Notes: generated by a model from the sequence alone, not told the origin. 64,000 bases of DNA from Xanthostigma xanthostigma (GCA_963575645.1 OY754472.1:3658001-3722000); one strand, 5' to 3'; positions 22,497-34,315 are shown, counted from the stretch's first letter. Program-made: numbers and translations.

Positions 22497-23978
22497 TAAA
22501 TCCCGTCTAAAATTATGTACAACAGTTTAAATTTTATCAGACGTAGTAAACGAAACAATTGACTGTTCAAAAGTGCAAAAGAAACGCTATTTTTTATATT
22601 TATTTTCTTCAATCGAAGTATAGTTGTATTGAGACGTATCAAGAGATGAGGTAATATGCAGGCAGTCAACTGAAACTTTGAAAGTTTTTAGATTCTTTAT
22701 TGAAATGTCTGTCACTATAAAAAAACACAGTAATTGCTGTAGATTTCAATACATACTCAACGCTTTTCAATCGACGACTGAAACTTTTAGATGTGTATGA
22801 AGGGTTCAAGGGAAAAACAATACATTAACTTCGAATATAATATAAAAACTGTCTCTTGCATTAACGTTTTAGACTATTATGTAGAATACTAACAGCTCGG
22901 CCCTGGGCTTCTCCCGGATTTGTAGATTAAAGATAGACGTACGTATGGGATATGTGCAAGGAGGCGGAGTTAAAAATTATCGATGCGTGCGTTTATTGTG
23001 AGCACTAGGGGAAATTTCAAACTCAAATTTTCCGTATGTCAGAGAGCAATGTTTATTAAACGTGCAAATAGTAATAATTTTATAAAGTTTTTTATTTAAG
23101 TACAAAGAAAACATGGGCAAACCTAGGCGATCTGCAGGAAATGCTTGTTGTGTTCTGGGCTGTTGCGCTGATGGCGATTTAAGTAAAATAAAGATCATTG
23201 GCGCCATAATTTGACGTTACGCTGTCAGTGTAAACAAATTAATTATTTATATATATTGTACGTCATAATCGATAAATAAATAATTCTCACGTACCTTTTA
23301 TGTTATGCTATTTATATAATGGTTTACAATCTGAATTTTATTGTATATAAAATAGCAGTTTTCCTTATTACATTTTTTTTTTTTGACGCATCATGGCCAA
23401 CTGAAGTTTTTGACTTATCACCATAGAAACATGTCGCGATTTCCATAAAAAGTGAGTTAAATAATTCTCTATTACGCACTGGCGGCGCTAGTATAGGCTT
23501 CGTGTACACAGCCTATACAGGCGGGTTTTGTATTTTATTAGTCGAATTAAGCATTTTTGTAAAATCGTGCTACCCTGTTTTAGCTCTGAACCCTCAATAA
23601 ATGTATGTAGGAATATAATCATTGACGTTGCCAACACTATGTTAAACGTATTTTCTATTCAAACAAATTTTCTCAAAGCATAAAACTCAGTTGCGCGAAT
23701 TTTTGTTTTTCTATTCAATTTTGAAATGTATTTTTTGTTTATATTCGGCGAGTAAATAAAATTACTTGATATGTAAATTTTTTCATAAAATAATGAAGTA
23801 CAATATTTACTTTTTTCATTTAACTAATGTAGTTTTTAAAAGTGAAGATTTTTCTTCCTATTTATATGTAAACGAGAATGGAAAAATATGAAAATAAAAA
23901 CTGATGGTCTTCACTTCAAGATTTTATTCTGCGGACATTTAACTTTTATTTTTATGATGTAAACTTTTAAATTTATTA
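22497..23978. other. no gene; degenerate Helitron end near 22890
   Basis: CAGCTCGGCCCTGGGC and TTCTCCCGG at 22892-22920 look like an eroded Helitron 3' terminus. The plus-strand frame at 23113 (MGKPRRSAGNACCVLGC) is too short to assign. Confidence 0.3.
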
Positions 23979-24053
23979 AAAAACCGGCCAAATACGAGTC
24001 GGGCTTGCGCATCGAAGATTCCGTACAAATATTTCAAAGTTCAATAGGAAGAT
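23979..24053 (+). repeat. CCGGCCAAATACGAGTCGG repeat head
   Basis: AAACCGGCCAAATACGAGTC and then GCGCATCGAAGATTCCGTAC match 11765-11818 (inverted), 49190-49225 (inverted) and 56883-56935. This is a very common lepidopteran dispersed motif. Here it leads directly into a hairpin. Confidence 0.65.
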
Positions 24054-24165
24054 AATTGAGAAAATTACAGGTGAAAAATAATTTTTCTTGAGTATTTCAT
24101 GAAAATCTCGTTCTGTCCATGAAATACTCAAGAAAAATTATTTTTTACCTGTAATTTTCTCAATT
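24054..24165. repeat. near-perfect hairpin, 48-bp stem and 16-nt loop
   Basis: Arms 24054-24101 and 24118-24165 (AATTGAGAAAATTACAGGTG at the base, AGTATTTCATG at the tip) differ at one position. The size is within the range of small-RNA precursors, but I see no proof of transcription. Confidence 0.9.
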
Positions 24166-25010
24166 AAAATTTGATTTTGATAGCTCGGTAACTTGACAGA
24201 TTTGCATTTTCCAAAAAAAAGTTTCCAACGAAAGTTGTATTTTTTTGCCAACTCAATCAAAATACGTCATAAAAAATGTGGGTTGCTATTTAAAAAATTC
24301 GACATACCCCCACCTCCCGAGAAGGGTTGGTGGTAAGGGGGATGATTGTGCCCCCGAACGATGTCCCTCTAACAACCGTAAAACTTTTATTGGAAACTTT
24401 TTTTAACCCTACTGTTTTCAAATATCTGCCTGGTAAGATTAAAATGGATCATTCTGTATATCGAAACCCGAAAAGCAAGTGCTAAACATTCAGCGTCAAC
24501 TCGGTTTTTTCCCAGTGTAAAAATAAAACGATATTAAACACCTATTTATGATGGCATTTTATAGCAATGTTTTACAATCAACTGGTGTCGGTTGACCTTA
24601 ATGATTCGGAGAGCCATTAGAAGCCAGTTAAATTAAACATCCTGTGTATTTTGTACTTCATCGTGTAGAGACGAAATCCATAAAGACGGCAACCAACACG
24701 TAGTAGATATAATGGGGATACCCTATATATACCTTCTGCATTCATACATTGTACATTGTACAATCGCAGATAGCAGGTACTGGGGGCTAGGGAGGACGAA
24801 ACTCGTTGATTTTTTGAATCGGGTATCTGATTAATGAAAAACAATAGGCATGATGACAGATTTTGAAATCTATAATGTAGGCACACGTCTATACTATTTC
24901 CGAAAAAAACATAATTTCAGCAATGCATTTTTATCTTTCTATTTTGAAGTAATCGCGAAAACGCTTGTGACGTCACGCCTCAGTAACAGCTGACATTAGA
25001 TGTTGTATTT

Positions 25011-25622
25011 GAGGAGCTTGTTTGCAAAACTTGACAAATCCATTTTAAATAAAAATCGAGTTATATATCGTACGTCAGTATTCAGCCCTAAACAAATCGG
25101 AATTTCTGGCTATTTTTAATCTAAACTCAACATATCATATACGAATTAAACGACGAAAATGGCGTTTGTGATCAAAAGTTGACAAATCCCGGATTTGTCA
25201 AGTTTTGATCACGAACGCTATTTTCGTCATTTAATTCGTAATATTATTATGGAATCTCTGATGTTTTATGTGTATTTAAATACTCATAAAACGTCAGAGG
25301 TTCCATAATAATATCACAAATTTCTATTTTAATATTGCTCCTTTCTTCCAAAACTTGACATATCCAACATATTTGTTTTCTTAACTTAACAAATCCATTG
25401 CTTGTTTTCAAAACTTGACAAAACCAAAAGTTTTTTATAAAAAAAAAATAACCATTTAAATTTAAAATTCCATCTTTGGCTTATTTTAACACAAAGACTC
25501 AGCGCTACCAAACGAGCCCAAAACAAAACAAAAGTTTATCAGTCCTTCGATGTGGCGGGTTTTTTACCTTTTTTGAGGATGTTGGTTCTTTGGATTTGTC
25601 AAGCTTTGCAAACGAGCTCCTC
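25011..25622. mobile_element. 612-bp MITE with reiterated TTGACAAATCC motif
   Basis: Terminal inverted repeats are GAGGAGCTTGTTTGCAAAAC and GAGGAGCTCGTTTGCAAAGC, both continuing TTGACAAATCCA. ATTT lies on both sides (25007-25010, 25623-25626). TTGACAAATCC or close variants occur about seven times in both orientations, as expected of transposase-binding sites. Two hairpins lie inside: 25140-25240 (apex CCCGGGATTT-like) and 25240-25315 (loop near TGTATTTAAATAC). Confidence 0.75.
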
Positions 25623-26419
25623 ATTTATGGGTGTAGAACCGTGGTTCAGAGGTATTTCTTAGAAAGGTATGTAAATCTAATTAAAGATATGATTTATATT
25701 AGGTATTTTCTTAAGAGTAGGTACTTAGTAGTAAAAATAGTAGCGGCCGCTCCTGATATCTGGCGGCCCTAGGCCCGGGTCTAGTCGGCCTTATTTGGAA
25801 ATCCGCCTCTGCTCTAAGCTTTCAAAAATCTAGACACCAGGTACTCACTCTCTCTTGGGTACTGGTCGTCAGTCACAGATAGTAGGTACTATAACTATAC
25901 CTACATGAAAGGACACAGTATAATGTTTTTTTTTTGTGGACAAGGGTTCTTTTTCGAGCGAAACGCGACATCCAGCAAGGGAGATATGGCATTCCGTAGG
26001 ACGTGTCCTGTTTACATTATTACCAGTAATTAACTCTGAATGTATGAATCATTTTTATAAATGCCCGGCCTGCCATGTTTGTTTTAGGAAAGGATTTTGT
26101 CTTTCTGTCCACATGCCTTGTTTGGTATTAGTTTAACCTCGAAATTAAATGGAGTCCATTAAATTGTTTTTATATAAATTTATATTATACAATAAACAGA
26201 CATATTCATACTAATTGTATAATCTCGGATTTAATAATAAATTATCATAACTGAAGTAGCTACAAAGCGAAGTGGCTTATGTCGACTTTTTGGCAAAAAA
26301 ATCTCTTAAACCACTGATCCTATTTTAAAATTTTTTCACCAATATTTAGAATGGACCTTGAGGGCAACTAAGAATATAATAACTTATCGATAAGCAGCTA
26401 AACTAAACATATGAAAGGT
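25623..26419 (+). other. no gene; Helitron-like fragment at 26245-26350
   Basis: CACCAATATTTAGAATGGAC at 26339-26358 and its upstream context match the inverted Helitron head at 43330-43429. The rest is unassigned. Confidence 0.35.
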
Positions 26420-26685
26420 AATCCCCACAAGCAAATGAACAAATTTCTTAGAATCTCGGGTACGCATGATGCCGACAACAAAGCAACAAAATAACAAACA
26501 AGTACTGTTTATTGCTTAATGATGACGTATTGTTGTCGGTATTTAGAGTGGGTGTGTCGTTATTTAGAGTGTATCATTGTATGAGCAACAAGGTAAACCG
26601 ACTATAGTTAAGTAATTTCGACGTTTTAAGGAGTTTGTCGTTATATCGAGTGACGGTAAATGGAGTTTACACTGTATATTAAGTT
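26420..26685 (+). mobile_element. pogo-like repeat, right part
   Basis: ATGCCGACAACAAAGCAAC, TTAGAGTGTATCATTGTATG and AGGTAAACCGACTA match 35230-35329 joined to 36119-36150. It ends GGAGTTTACACTGTA, the inverted form of TACAGTGTAAACTC at 34999. It supplies the empty site for the Harbinger-like insertion at 35330. Confidence 0.65.
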
Positions 26686-26814
26686 TTGAAGCAGTACATA
26701 TTTTAGCGTAACATTGAACTGTGAAACCATTACATCAAACTGAAATATGAAAGAACTTGACACTCCCTGTTGAAAAGTATTGATAAATTGGTCATCTGTA
26801 GATTATTTACAAGT

Positions 26815-27010
26815 TGAATGGTGAGCATGGGCTCGTGTCTTCCGGTTGTAGCGAGCCTCGACTGCAGAAACAGCTGCGAAATGTTTTATTGTCAGTTCCG
26901 GCAGTCGGTTTTGTGTAAGGTTTGTGTGTGGAAGCACTTCAAGATTTGTTACATTCCACGCTAAAGCTCGGTGGCCGCATTTGCGCGCTTTAAAGATAAC
27001 TGACTTTTAA
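26815..27010. promoter_or_regulatory. unique, GC-richer block
   Basis: Not shared with other parts of the window and richer in G+C than its surroundings, with CAGCTG and several CGG/CCG motifs. It has no open frame of note. A conserved regulatory element is possible but unproven. Confidence 0.15.
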
Positions 27011-27396
27011 CTTTATTCTGCTGTAACCTTACAAGCTGCATAATATAAATAAAATTAGGGTTGTAACATAACTAGCGCATGTCACTTTTTTTACTAAAAA
27101 TAATACAAAGTCACTAGGTACACAGAAACATATTATACAAGAAGTATTTATCTAACCGCTCTATAAATTTATATCCGAACTCAATGATTTATGTCTAGCC
27201 ACTGTGTGCACTTGCAGCGGCTTACACAGACTGTCTGACTGACTGTCTTACTGTGTTCTGATCTTTGAACTGCAGGCGCGGTGTATTTATATGCGTGGGG
27301 TAGGCTTCTGGCTTTTTCTCGAATGTTCGAAAACCCTTCTACCTGCTTCTACTAATACCAGTGGCGTATGGCGTGCGTAACAATAATGTAATATTA

Positions 27397-27515
27397 GTAT
27401 ATTACACCACTAGTGCCGAAAGTTTGATGTTCTTAAATTGTTTAATATTTAAAAGTTATTTATTTTGTTTGTTATAGTTTTTTAAAATTAACAAAAAATG
27501 ACAAATCTATATTTT
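27397..27515. repeat. ACACCAC repeat end plus half of the 22.36-kb foldback
   Basis: ATTACACCACTAGTGCCG is followed by AAAGTTTGATGTTCTT, then AAAAGTTATTTATTTTG and TTAACAAAAAATGACAAATC, the arm-loop junction of the hairpin at 22358. Confidence 0.55.
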
Positions 27516-28065
27516 GAAAATTTATAACGGCGTTAAAACCGCGTTGATTAGACGTCAATGACGTAGGTTCTCGCTTGAATGTGTAGAACAGTTCCAAAAT
27601 ACCTGTTACTAAAAATAACCTCCGTCACTCTAATGCGTACAAATAGTAGAATCTCAATTTCATATATCATGTCAGGAGATAATACTTATTCTTATATAAT
27701 ATAAAAAGCACTCGCGTTCACGGCCCTTTGTATGTGCTTCGTCGTGATTTATTTTGACAATAAAACTGTCCTTTATAAGATCGTTAATTTCTTCTATAAC
27801 TGTTGAAACATTTTTTTTATCCACATGTTATTTTTTGCTTTATGTTTCATAATATAACGAATCATTTCCAATCTGCTGGCTAAAAGTTTAATATAATTTA
27901 TCGTGTGTAGCTTCTTGTCATTTTTTTATGATTTGTTCAAAGTCTATTTAATCTTCTGTGAAGTGTGAAAAAGAAATTATTTTTCGTTGACTGATTGGCG
28001 TGGAAAAATCGTCGAAATGTGACACTCTACAAGCTATACGTCGATGGTTTGAAATTAAATTTTAA

Positions 28066-29525
28066 ATGGGTGCTCTACAGCTTACGCTCATTGAATTCCG
28101 AGTATTTTTTTTTGTAAACATTCTCAATTTCAAAAGTATATTAAAGACATCGATTTTTGCAATTTTTTCAAGGCATACCCTTTTAAAAAAATGTGATTAT
28201 AGTCGAAAACCGAAATCTTTCGGAACGTTGGCAAAATCATCATCCTTATAGAAAAAAAAACACGCTGAATCTAATGAACACAAACAAACGTCTGTATGTC
28301 TTTCGGTTTAGAAGTTATTTGCGATTATAGTTTTCAAAAAATCATATGAAAGCTTCGAATGGCCGTAGTTTCCAAATTAAAAGAGATATAGAATTTTGCT
28401 TATGCTCATTGAATTCAGCGTAATTTTTTCTGTACACATTCTCAATTTCAAAGGTATATTAAAGAAATCGATTTTTGCAATTTTTTCAAAGCATACCCCT
28501 TTAAAAAAATGCGACTTTGGACGAAAACCGAAATCTTTCGGAACGTTGGCAAAATCATCATCCTTATAGAAAAAAAAACACGCTGAATCTAATGAACACA
28601 AACAAACGTCTGTATGTCTTTCGGTTTAGAAGTTATTTGCGATTATAGTTTTCAAAAAATCATATGAAAGCTTCGAATGGCCGTAGTTTCCAAATTAAAA
28701 GAGATATAGAATTTTGCTTATGTTCATTGAATTCAGCGTAATTTTTTCTGTACACATTCTCAATTTCAAAGGTATATTAAAGAAATCGATTTTTGCAATT
28801 TTTTCAAAGCATACCCCTTTAAAAAAATGCGACTTTGGACGAAAACCGAAATCTTTCGAAACTTTGGAAAAATCATAATGCTTAGGTATAGAAAAAAGCA
28901 CACTATCTAATGAGCTCAAACAAACGTCTGTATGTCTTTCGGTTTAGAAGTTATTTGCGATTATAGTTTTCAAAAAATCATATGAAAGCTTCGAATGGCC
29001 GTAGTTTCCAAATTAAAAGAGATATAGAATTTTGCTTATGCTCATTGAATTCAGCGTAATTTTTTCTGTACACATTCTCAATTTCAAAGGTATATTAAAG
29101 AAATCGATTTTTGCAATTTTTTCAAAGCATACCCCTTTAAAAAAATGCGACTTTGGACGAAAACCGAAATCTTTCGAAACTTTGGAAAAATCATAATGCT
29201 TATAGAAAAAAGCACACTATCTAATGAGCTCAAACAAACGTCTGTATGTCTTTTGGTTTAGAAATTATTTGCGATTATAGTTTTCAGAAAATCATATGAA
29301 AGCTTCGAATGGCCGTTATAGTTTCCAAATTAAAAGAGATATAGAATTTTGCTTACGCTCATTGAATTCAGCGTATTTTTTTCTGTAAACATTCTCAATT
29401 TCAAAAGCATATTAAAAAAATCGATTTTTGTAATTTTTTCAAGGCATACACCCCTTTAAAAAAATGCGATTTTTGACGAAAACTGAAATCGTTCGGAATT
29501 TCGAATAAAATAATTTTTGGACAAA
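28066..29525. repeat. 318-bp tandem repeat, about 4.6 copies
   Basis: CTCATTGAATTC landmarks at 28087, 28405, 28723, 29041 and 29358 give a period of 317-318 bp. Units carry ATCGATTTTTGCAATTTTTTC, GACGAAAACCGAAATCTTTCG and GAAGTTATTTGCGATTATAG. Internal copies are almost identical and the outer ones more diverged, the usual pattern of satellite-like expansion by unequal exchange. The two 74-codon minus frames are repeated by-products. Confidence 0.9.
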
Positions 29526-29820
29526 AGATTGATATTTAATAAATAATGTGAACATCGTTCCTAACAAACGTGTTTATAGATAGAGCACTGTATACATCAT
29601 TCTACCTGTACAGCTCGTTCTGCCTCCCTAACAAACAAACAAACAAACGCATTGTTTGGCGTACGTTAGTCTCACAGCTAGTATTGTTTGGTTAATTCGT
29701 GTTACATTAACCAGTTTATTGTTGTTTTGATTATTGTTAACACAATGCGTTAAATATCTACCTGTAAGTAGTAGGAGAGCTGACAGAAGTTTTGAAGCAG
29801 CGTGAAAATTTATGTTAAAA

Positions 29821-30262
29821 CCGCGGCACACGAGGCTAGAAACACTGCTTGGACTTCTGCTGGCCAGTAGGCTGGGTACGAAGCTGGAAATGACGTCACG
29901 GCGGGCTCGCCTGCTAACTCACAAGATAGGTTTAAAAAATTGGAACAGGGACTATTCTTCTTGCTAGGTTCGCTGCTAGGTATGAGCAAGAACCAATCAG
30001 GGAAGAAGTATCTTCTCACGTAGGCGCCCACAAGCCAACATAGCGTCATTCTGCTCAGTCAGACAACAGACACGTTTTTCTCTGTGTTTATATTTGAACT
30101 GTCACTGCGCGCGTACCGAATCTACCTTGCAGAGCAAGCTTGAAAAGACGTCTCGTGTGAAGCGAGCACATAACAGCAATCAAGAAAACCAGCGCTAGAA
30201 AACTAGTAGGCAAATCTAGTAAGGAATCTAGCAGCGTTTTCCTGCGTCGTGTGCAGCGGCCT
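29821..30262 (+). mobile_element. CACACGAGGC MITE, full copy A of an inverted dimer
   Basis: It starts CGCGGCACACGAGGCTAG and ends CGTGTGCAGCGGCC. Internal landmarks are CTTCTGCTGGCC, GAAATGACGTCAC, GCAAGAACCAATCAGGG, AACTGTCACTGCGCGCG and CCAGCGCTAGAAAACTAG. Same family and orientation as 38125-38556. Confidence 0.75.
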
Positions 30263-30264
30263 TT

Positions 30265-30632
30265 TGTTTTCTAGCGCTGGTTTTCTTGATTGTTTTTATA
30301 TGTGCTCGCTTCACACGAGACGTCTTTTCAAGCTTGTTTTGTAGGTACCTAGATTCGGTGCGCGCGCAGTGATAGAACGGTAACAAAAGTGGACGTTTAT
30401 TGTCTCTGAACAGAACTATGACGCCGTGTTGGTTTGTGGGCGTTTGTTCATGTCGCCCACGTGACACGATACTGTTCCCTGATTGGTTCTTGCTTAGAGC
30501 AATTAGCCCCTAATCTAATTTTAAAATTCATTTTGTGAGCTAGCAGGCAGTGACATCATTTCTAGCCTCGTAGCCAGCCTGCCGGACAGCAGAAGTCCCA
30601 GCAGTGTTTCTAGCCTCGTGTGCAACGGCCTT
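30265..30632 (-). mobile_element. CACACGAGGC MITE, copy B of the inverted dimer
   Basis: Reads the same family in reverse, from TTTTCTAGCGCTGGTTTTCTT to CTAGCCTCGTGTGCAACGGCC. It abuts copy A with only a few bases between, so the pair is a large foldback of about 370-bp arms. Its inner end lacks the terminal 40 bp. Confidence 0.75.
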
Positions 30633-31528
30633 TACACAAATTTTCACGCTGCCTTAAGAGCCCGTTTGCCGATCTCAGAGGGGAAGCTGTATTTTGCGGC
30701 GTGTGGTGAAGAAACATTTTGAAACATTCCATTCATAATAGTACAACTAATATATTGTGGTCTATGAGAATTGAATGCTCTCTCTCTATCTTTCACACAT
30801 ATGAGAAGGATTGACAAAGAGAACCGAATTATCATATGCCTATACTACATGTATACATACATCAACATGTGTTGGTACACCAACACACACGCATAGTATA
30901 CAGCAGGTATAAAATAGGGATGTGCTATATTCATTTTATATCCAGAATTACAAAATATTACAACATAATTTATCGGCAAAGAAATATTTTACAAAAAATA
31001 GATTGATATTAAATGTCACATAAAATGGAAAAAAAATGTATATTCATAATAATAATTATAATACATTAGTTTTTTTACGGCATACCCGAAAATGTTTGAT
31101 GGCTCTTGGACTATAGTGTGCTTGCATATAATTTTGTCTACTTAGAATGCTATTGTTGCCATAATATCCTAGGGCACTCTGCGTATATATACCTAGATAA
31201 TGTTCAAGGGACACGAACAAATGCTACCCGTCTCCTGCTTTTGACAGATACACATAGATTGTGTCAACTGGCGACGTGAGCATCTTTAATTATTCACGCC
31301 GCTGTCACGAAAGTCGTCGCTCTAGAAAAATTGTTTAAACGTCGCGAGAAAAAGAATGACCTTGTAAAAAGTTTGTTTGAACGGTTCGACGGCGACGGAT
31401 TCGCGATTACTAAAGGTTGTTAGCCTAGTACTTTATTAGCAGCATTAAATATTTAAAAATTTCGCGCTCTTGTTTATTACCGACTAGTAACCCATGCAAC
31501 CATTCTGAATTTATATTTTTCTATATTT
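30633..31528. other. no gene; unique GC-richer block at 31200-31440
   Basis: The 31200-31440 stretch is CpG-rich, unshared with repeats and contains TAATTATTCACG and several GTCGCG/CGACG motifs just upstream of the recursive splice site. It may be a regulatory element. Confidence 0.2.
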
Positions 31529-31560
31529 TACTAACAATCATTTCTTTGTTTCAGGTAAGC
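31529..31560 (+). promoter_or_regulatory. recursive splice site (zero-length exon)
   Basis: TACTAAC (31529-31535) is the ideal branch-point sequence. It is followed by a pyrimidine-rich ATTTCTTTGTTT, CAG (31552-31554) and directly GTAAGC (31555-31560). An acceptor fused to a donor with a branch adenosine 20 nt upstream is the defining layout of ratcheting points in long insect introns. After the first splicing step the regenerated 5' splice site would be used again. It implies + strand transcription through this region. Confidence 0.55.
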
Positions 31561-31785
31561 CTTTGAGCTTTGTTACATCATTATGCAAGGTTGGTTAACT
31601 TTTTGTCTTTTAAATGGCTACTTATTTTTAACTTCCGCTTAAAAAAAACAAAATTTTTCTTCAAAAAAATTGGGAAGTTATTGTTTTCACCCCGATTTTT
31701 GAAAATCGAGTTTTCGTCAGATCTCGACATTTTGAGGTCCTGGGAAGCTATTCTGACTATTTTGGCAATGATGTCCGAAGGGCTT

Positions 31786-31825
31786 GGGGTGTGTGTGTGT
31801 GTGTGTGTGGGGGGGGGGGGTGTGT
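31786..31825. repeat. (GT)n microsatellite with a G12 run
   Basis: About eleven GT units are followed by twelve G and TGTG. It is likely to be length-polymorphic and a slippage-prone spot. Confidence 0.9.
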
Positions 31826-31857
31826 TGCTGTGTGTGCATGTATAATTGTAATCCTCT

Positions 31858-32250
31858 TATTACTTTTGAACGGAGTGTCCGATTGAAACGCGATTTGCGG
31901 CATCTGACGTGACTTCGCTGAACTTAGATTTTCTGAAAATTTGGAATGATTCGACCCAATATATTTTTAGAAATCTAAAAAATACAAGTTAGAAAATTTT
32001 TAGAAATTTGTTTTCTTGCAAAATTTTCTAAACTACTCAACTGATTAATTATTAAAATGTAATCAGCTCTTCTCCTTAAAAAACTACGTCGATTTCCGCA
32101 AACCGCATCACAATCGATTCATTTGTTCACGAGATATCGTGAACGAAAAATTCGAAAAAAAGTGTTTTATTAAAATCACTCGTAAAATTCTTATCAGATC
32201 GATTTTTTTGTAATAAATTACTTTCTTAAGTTAAAAAACTGCGTCGCACC
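31858..32250 (+). repeat. second copy of the GAACGGAGTGTCCG repeat
   Basis: Co-linear with 13365-13740: GAACGGAGTGTCCGATTGAA, GCGGCATCTGACGTGA, TTTCCGCAAACCGCATCA, GTTCACGAGATATCGTGAAC. It holds one unit only, without the tandem expansion. Confidence 0.75.
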
Positions 32251-32855
32251 CTGAACAACGACTTTCTGTTTAACCCTGTGTAGAAAATTGAAGATGGATG
32301 TACAAAGGTAAAAAGATATTACTAATGTTTTTCTTGTGTCAGCAGTTCTGTAAATCTAGATATTATATTATGTCGTATCAAAGTAAATAAATGCAAAGCA
32401 CAAAGCTGGCATTTCTTTATTGAAATGTTTTTAATTGTGTGGAGATTTTTTTTTTGTAAATTAAAACCTCGTATTCTTTTTACTGAAACATTCTACAAAA
32501 GAATAATATATTTTTGTCCCGTAATGAGTTACAGAAACCGTTTTTATATGAATGATATAATTTATTAAAAACGATCATATTTATTAGAAACGATATAACA
32601 AAATAATATGACAAGTTAAACAAGAATTTATTGTTTAAATAAAAGACGAGTGTGGCGTGTGCTTTAGATCACACGACTGAAGTAAAACTTCTTCCTGCCA
32701 TAATTTGTTATTATTCACCCGAAAATTCACTAAATATGAATTTTAAAATGAATTTACAATTTTATTCACTTTAAACGTAGAATATTACATAAAGATAATG
32801 AAAACAAAAGTAATACGTTGCAACGTTGTCACTGGCAAGTAAAGAGTACTGCTTA
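32251..32855. other. no gene recognised
   Basis: AT-rich unique sequence without shared motifs. Confidence 0.3.
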
Positions 32856-33213
32856 TCTATACTAATATATAAAGCTGAAGAGTTTGTTTGTTTGTGTGTT
32901 TATTTGTTTGGTTGAACGCGCTAACTCTGGAACTGCTGGTTCTAATTGAAAAATAAATTTGTTGGATAGCCCATTTATCGAGGAAGGCTATAGGTTCTAT
33001 AATATCACGCTACGACCAATAGGAGCGAAGCATCAATGAAAAATGTTGCAAAATGTAACTCAAAATTTGTCCGTCCGACAAAAACTTTTGAACGGTAACT
33101 CCGATCATCATGAAATTTAGAAACAACATTCATTTTGGTAATCTAAGATGCGTGCTCATGTCCCTCCCTTCCCTATTCGTTCTTTTGCACCCGGGTGAAA
33201 CCGGGCGGAACTT
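32856..33213 (+). mobile_element. Lep1-type non-autonomous Helitron, copy 2
   Basis: It starts A|TCTATACTAATATATAAAG and matches 19594-19970 throughout. It ends CCCGGGTGAAACCGGGCGG with the terminal CTAG eroded. Relative to copy 1 it has a short TTGCAAAATG insertion near 33045 and small deletions. Confidence 0.85.
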
Positions 33214-33996
33214 TTATCTACCTTGGCGGGACCGCTATTTTATAATAAAAAAGTACGCAAAGGCATTTTAAATCAAATTTTAACAACTACCAGCCGAAAC
33301 GATAAAATTACTATGCAAAGTAGCATATGTGTATGTTCTGTTCGATATCGAACATTGAATGTAAATAATTCATATCATTGATATTCTAAAAGCGTCTTTC
33401 ACTGAAATTTGAATTATATTTTTGTGCTACAAACTTGTGAATGTTTTATGAGAGCAATTTTTACGAAAATTTATTTTGAATGAAATTCAATTCGGATGAT
33501 ATTTGTATTCCTTTAGCTCTGATTCAGGATTTCAAATTGATTTTCATAATATCGTTCTTTTTTTCGGAACAGTTCTAGTTTAGTTCACATAATACCGCCG
33601 TATAAAGGGTCGTTCACACTAATTGTCAAGCATCAACCTGCATAGTTCACATGTTCATTTTTTATGGATTCCAGTCCTCCTTCACCGAAAATTATGATCA
33701 TGGTGTCATTCGAATCGGAATGACATCTAAAAACTTTTTGAAAAAATTGAAACGGGGGACTAAAAAATTGCAAAAGTTTGAAACATTTTAGTAAAAAAAG
33801 AGGGGTTTGGTTTTTTATGAATATCTCAAAAACCATTGCAGATATTTAAAACCACAAAAAAGATTCAGAAAGAGCAGAGAATTTCCTACAAAAAAGTCCT
33901 ATCTCCCGAAACTCTACCACCAATATTTCTAATTTTAATTTAGAGTTGAAAATAGGGCTAAACATTTTGTGTTCTCTTTTCCAAATACAGGGTACA
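33214..33996. other. no gene recognised
   Basis: Unique sequence. The open frames here are short and match nothing. Confidence 0.3.
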
Positions 33997-34315
33997 ACAC
34001 GCGTCACGAATCTAAAAGGCTCGGAAGTTAGATGCGAATGCGGGCTTGCGCTTGTACAGTCTGTTGAAAAACTACAAGCTCGCAACTCAACCAAATTAAA
34101 ATAACAATAACAACTTGACAATAGCGTACTCGATTGTACTTTAAAGCAGGAAAGCGACAAGTGACAAAGGCAACGAGCGATCACGACCAATCACCGACGA
34201 GCGCACGTTCCGTGCAGGTAGCTGGGAGATGGAGGGAGTCTCAACGGCTCTAAAATGTGCCTTTGCGACGCTGTTTGTGACTAACTTCCGAACCTTTCAA
34301 ATCCGTGGCGCGTAT
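33997..34315 (-). mobile_element. GCGCGCCACGAATC MITE, copy 1
   Basis: Ends CGCGTCACGAATCTAAAAGG (left) and, inverted, CGCGCCACGGATTTGAAAGG (right) are terminal inverted repeats of about 37 bp. The interior has GCACGTTCCGTGCAGGTAGC and CTTTAAAGCAGGAAAGCGAC. It is inverted relative to copy 2 at 40708. The long minus frame (114 codons) is carried by the repeat and is not a gene. Confidence 0.75.

Noticed and set aside
23113-23214. Short frame starting MGKPRRSAGNACCVLGC as a THAP start
   Set aside because: Only 33 codons, the cysteine spacing alone is weak evidence and no repeat ends surround it.
28377-28919. Two nearly identical 74-codon frames
   Set aside because: They are units of the 318-bp tandem repeat, not duplicated genes.
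33846-34190. 114-codon minus-strand frame with a related frame at 40835-41068
   Set aside because: The similarity between the two is explained by two copies of the same non-coding MITE.
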